A DNA stretch of 14,988 bases from a bacterium (GTDB lineage Bacteria; Bacteroidota; Bacteroidia; Bacteroidales; Muribaculaceae). Under the pieces are notes generated by a model. The model saw only the letters and a program-made list of their open reading frames with translations, was not told the DNA's origin and did no database searches. Shown here piece by piece: positions 13,568 through 14,988 of this stretch. Location of the stretch: the NCBI GenBank assembly GCA_004559845.1, contig SFWW01000053.1, forward strand, positions 1-14,988. The letters run 5' to 3'. Numbering within the stretch: the first letter of the stretch is position 1; the number at the start of each line of letters is the position of its first letter. The position numbers and the translations under genes were made by a program.

Positions 13568-14881
13568 ATGGCAAGATTAATAGCGATTGTGGGACGCCCG
13601 AATGTGGGCAAATCCACACTCTTCAACCGATTAACCAAAACGCGAGCCGCTATCGTGAACAATGAAAGCGGCACCACGCGCGACCGACAATATGGCAAAA
13701 CCGAATGGGAAGGCATGGAAATGTCGGTGGTGGACACCGGTGGATGGGTGGTGAACAGCGACGATATTTTTGAAGACGAAATCAATAAGCAGGTGGCACT
13801 CGCCATTGAGGAAGCAGATGTGATTCTGTTTATGGTCGACATCAAAAATGGTATCACCGACCTCGACGACCACGTGGCTGCCATTCTGCGACGCGCCAAA
13901 AAACCCGTGGTGCTGGTCACCAACAAAGACGATAACAATGAGGGCATTTACTTTGAAAGCGAATTTTATGCCTTGGGATTGGGAAAACCCTTCTCCATTT
14001 CTGCCATCAATGGCACCGGAACCGGCGATTTGCTCGACGAGGTGGTGCGACTGATGCCTCAAAAAGACGACGAAGAAATTGAAGAGGATATCCCCCGATT
14101 TGCCATCGTGGGACGACCCAACGCCGGAAAATCATCGCTCGTGAATGCGCTCATGGACGAAAAGCGCAACATCGTGACCGACATTGCCGGCACCACACGC
14201 GACAGTATCTATTCGCGCTACAATAAGTTTGGCTTCGATTTCTTCCTGGTCGACACCGCCGGCATTCGCAAGAAGGCCAAGGTGAACGAAGATGTGGAAT
14301 ACTACTCGGTGCTGCGTAGCATCCGCTCCATCGAATTTAGCGACGTGTGCATCCTGCTCATCGACGCCACCCGTGGCATCGAATCGCAAGACGTGAACAT
14401 TTTCTCTATCATCGAGAAAAACCGCAAAGGACTGGTGGTGCTGGTGAATAAATGGGATATCGCCAACGAAAAATCGCAAGAAGCCATCACCCACATGGAG
14501 CAAACCATCCGCTCGCGCTTTGCACCATTTTCCGATTTCCCTATCATTTTCGGCTCGGCGCTCACCAAGCAGCGCATCTTTAAGGTGCTCGAAGAAGCCA
14601 TCAAGGTGTACGAAAACCGCAAACGCATCATCCCCACTTCCCAACTCAACAATGCCATGCAGGAAATCATCAGCGCATATCCGCCTCCTGCCACTAAGGG
14701 AAAAATGGTGAAAATCAAATATGTGACCATGCTCAAGGAAGCACGCGTGCCCTCGTTCGTGTTTTTCTGCAACCTCCCTCAATGGATTAAAGACCCCTAC
14801 AAACGCTATTTGGAAAACAAAATCCGCGAGCGCTGGGATCTAAAAGGCACCCCCATCAACCTATACTTCCGCCAAAAATAA
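13568..14881 (+). CDS. der: Ribosome biogenesis GTPase Der (EngA)
   Basis: The 437-residue protein has the tandem G domains unique to Der, which acts in late 50S subunit assembly. Domain 1 shows GRPNVGKST (9-17), DTGG (56-59) and NKDD (119-122). Domain 2 shows GRPNAGKSS (182-190), DTAG (229-232) and NKWD (294-297). A KH-like C-terminal domain follows, ending DLKGTPINLYFRQK as in relatives. The acidic linker DDEEIEED (168-175) joins the two G domains. Its length is normal. It is the last gene of the cluster and is followed by a palindrome and a strong terminator. Confidence 0.97.
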   Translation: MARLIAIVGRPNVGKSTLFNRLTKTRAAIVNNESGTTRDRQYGKTEWEGMEMSVVDTGGWVVNSDDIFEDEINKQVALAIEEADVILFMVDIKNGITDLDDHVAAILRRAKKPVVLVTNKDDNNEGIYFESEFYALGLGKPFSISAINGTGTGDLLDEVVRLMPQKDDEEIEEDIPRFAIVGRPNAGKSSLVNALMDEKRNIVTDIAGTTRDSIYSRYNKFGFDFFLVDTAGIRKKAKVNEDVEYYSVLRSIRSIEFSDVCILLIDATRGIESQDVNIFSIIEKNRKGLVVLVNKWDIANEKSQEAITHMEQTIRSRFAPFSDFPIIFGSALTKQRIFKVLEEAIKVYENRKRIIPTSQLNNAMQEIISAYPPPATKGKMVKIKYVTMLKEARVPSFVFFCNLPQWIKDPYKRYLENKIRERWDLKGTPINLYFRQK

Positions 14882-14896
14882 GCGCCCGTCCCTGTA

Positions 14897-14917
14897 GGAG
14901 CGCAAAATTTTACGCCC
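14897..14917. repeat. Near-perfect palindrome after der
   Basis: GGAGCGCAAAATTTTACGCCC is self-complementary around AAAATTTT with two mismatches. It resembles short dispersed intergenic palindromes, but only one copy is in the window, so that reading is inference. Confidence 0.4.
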
Positions 14918-14941
14918 GCACCCACAAATGGCACCCACCAC

Positions 14942-14983
14942 CGACCCTCCCCAAAGCAATAAGCCTAAGGGGAGGGTCGTTTT
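14942..14983 (+). terminator. Intrinsic terminator after der
   Basis: A perfect 11-bp stem joins CGACCCTCCCC (14942-14952) and GGGGAGGGTCG (14969-14979) around a 16-base loop, followed by TTTT (14980-14983). It lies 60 bases after the der stop and ends the ribosomal/fatty-acid cluster. Confidence 0.85.
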
Positions 14984-14988
14984 GCACA

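Overview
The window looks like a chromosomal segment of a Bacteroidales bacterium (phylum Bacteroidota); family level, for example Muribaculaceae or Prevotellaceae, cannot be settled from the sequence. Three things point there: the gene order DUF177-rpmF-fabH-era-der, typical of this order; promoter-like sites of the Bacteroidota TTG-N20-TAnnTTTG form with few Shine-Dalgarno sites; and families common there (DUF4230, single-domain KdsD, secreted histidine phosphatases).

Region 1-5407 lies entirely on the minus strand. In transcription order it holds a secreted TPR protein, a secreted histidine-type (phytase-like) phosphatase, a decayed RhuM-family gene, a single-domain arabinose-5-phosphate isomerase (kdsD, Kdo/lipid A pathway), a PfkB-like protein that has lost its catalytic Asp motif, and a helical-repeat protein that runs off the left edge. 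The last three probably form one transcription unit.

Region 5408-5920 is a 513-bp divergent intergenic stretch. It holds a perfect 12-bp inverted repeat resembling a REP-type element, then a Bacteroidota-type promoter and a GC-rich, foldable leader or small RNA candidate. Downstream are two overlapping plus-strand DUF4230 genes, one a lipoprotein and one membrane-anchored, closed by a strong bidirectional terminator.

Region 7166-10500 is a tandem duplication of a Sel1-repeat gene on the minus strand. Coding regions, promoters and 3' flanks are all duplicated. The copies have different repeat numbers (7 versus 10 full plus 2 fused partial 36-residue units, besides two degenerate N-terminal units each). 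Their export signals also differ: one has a lipobox, the other a signal peptidase I site.

Region 10500-14988 is the housekeeping plus-strand cluster: DUF177 (YceD-like), rpmF, fabH, era and der, starting from a clear promoter and ending at a strong intrinsic terminator. It links ribosome assembly (DUF177, bL32, Era, Der) with initiation of fatty acid synthesis (FabH). The 5' end of the DUF177 gene looks damaged or has an unusual start, a hairpin lies between rpmF and fabH, and a terminator-like hairpin lies between fabH and era.

I see no phage, CRISPR, secretion-system or defence locus. The most unusual items are the diverging Sel1 tandem pair, the inactive-looking PfkB beside kdsD, and the structured leader before the DUF4230 pair.
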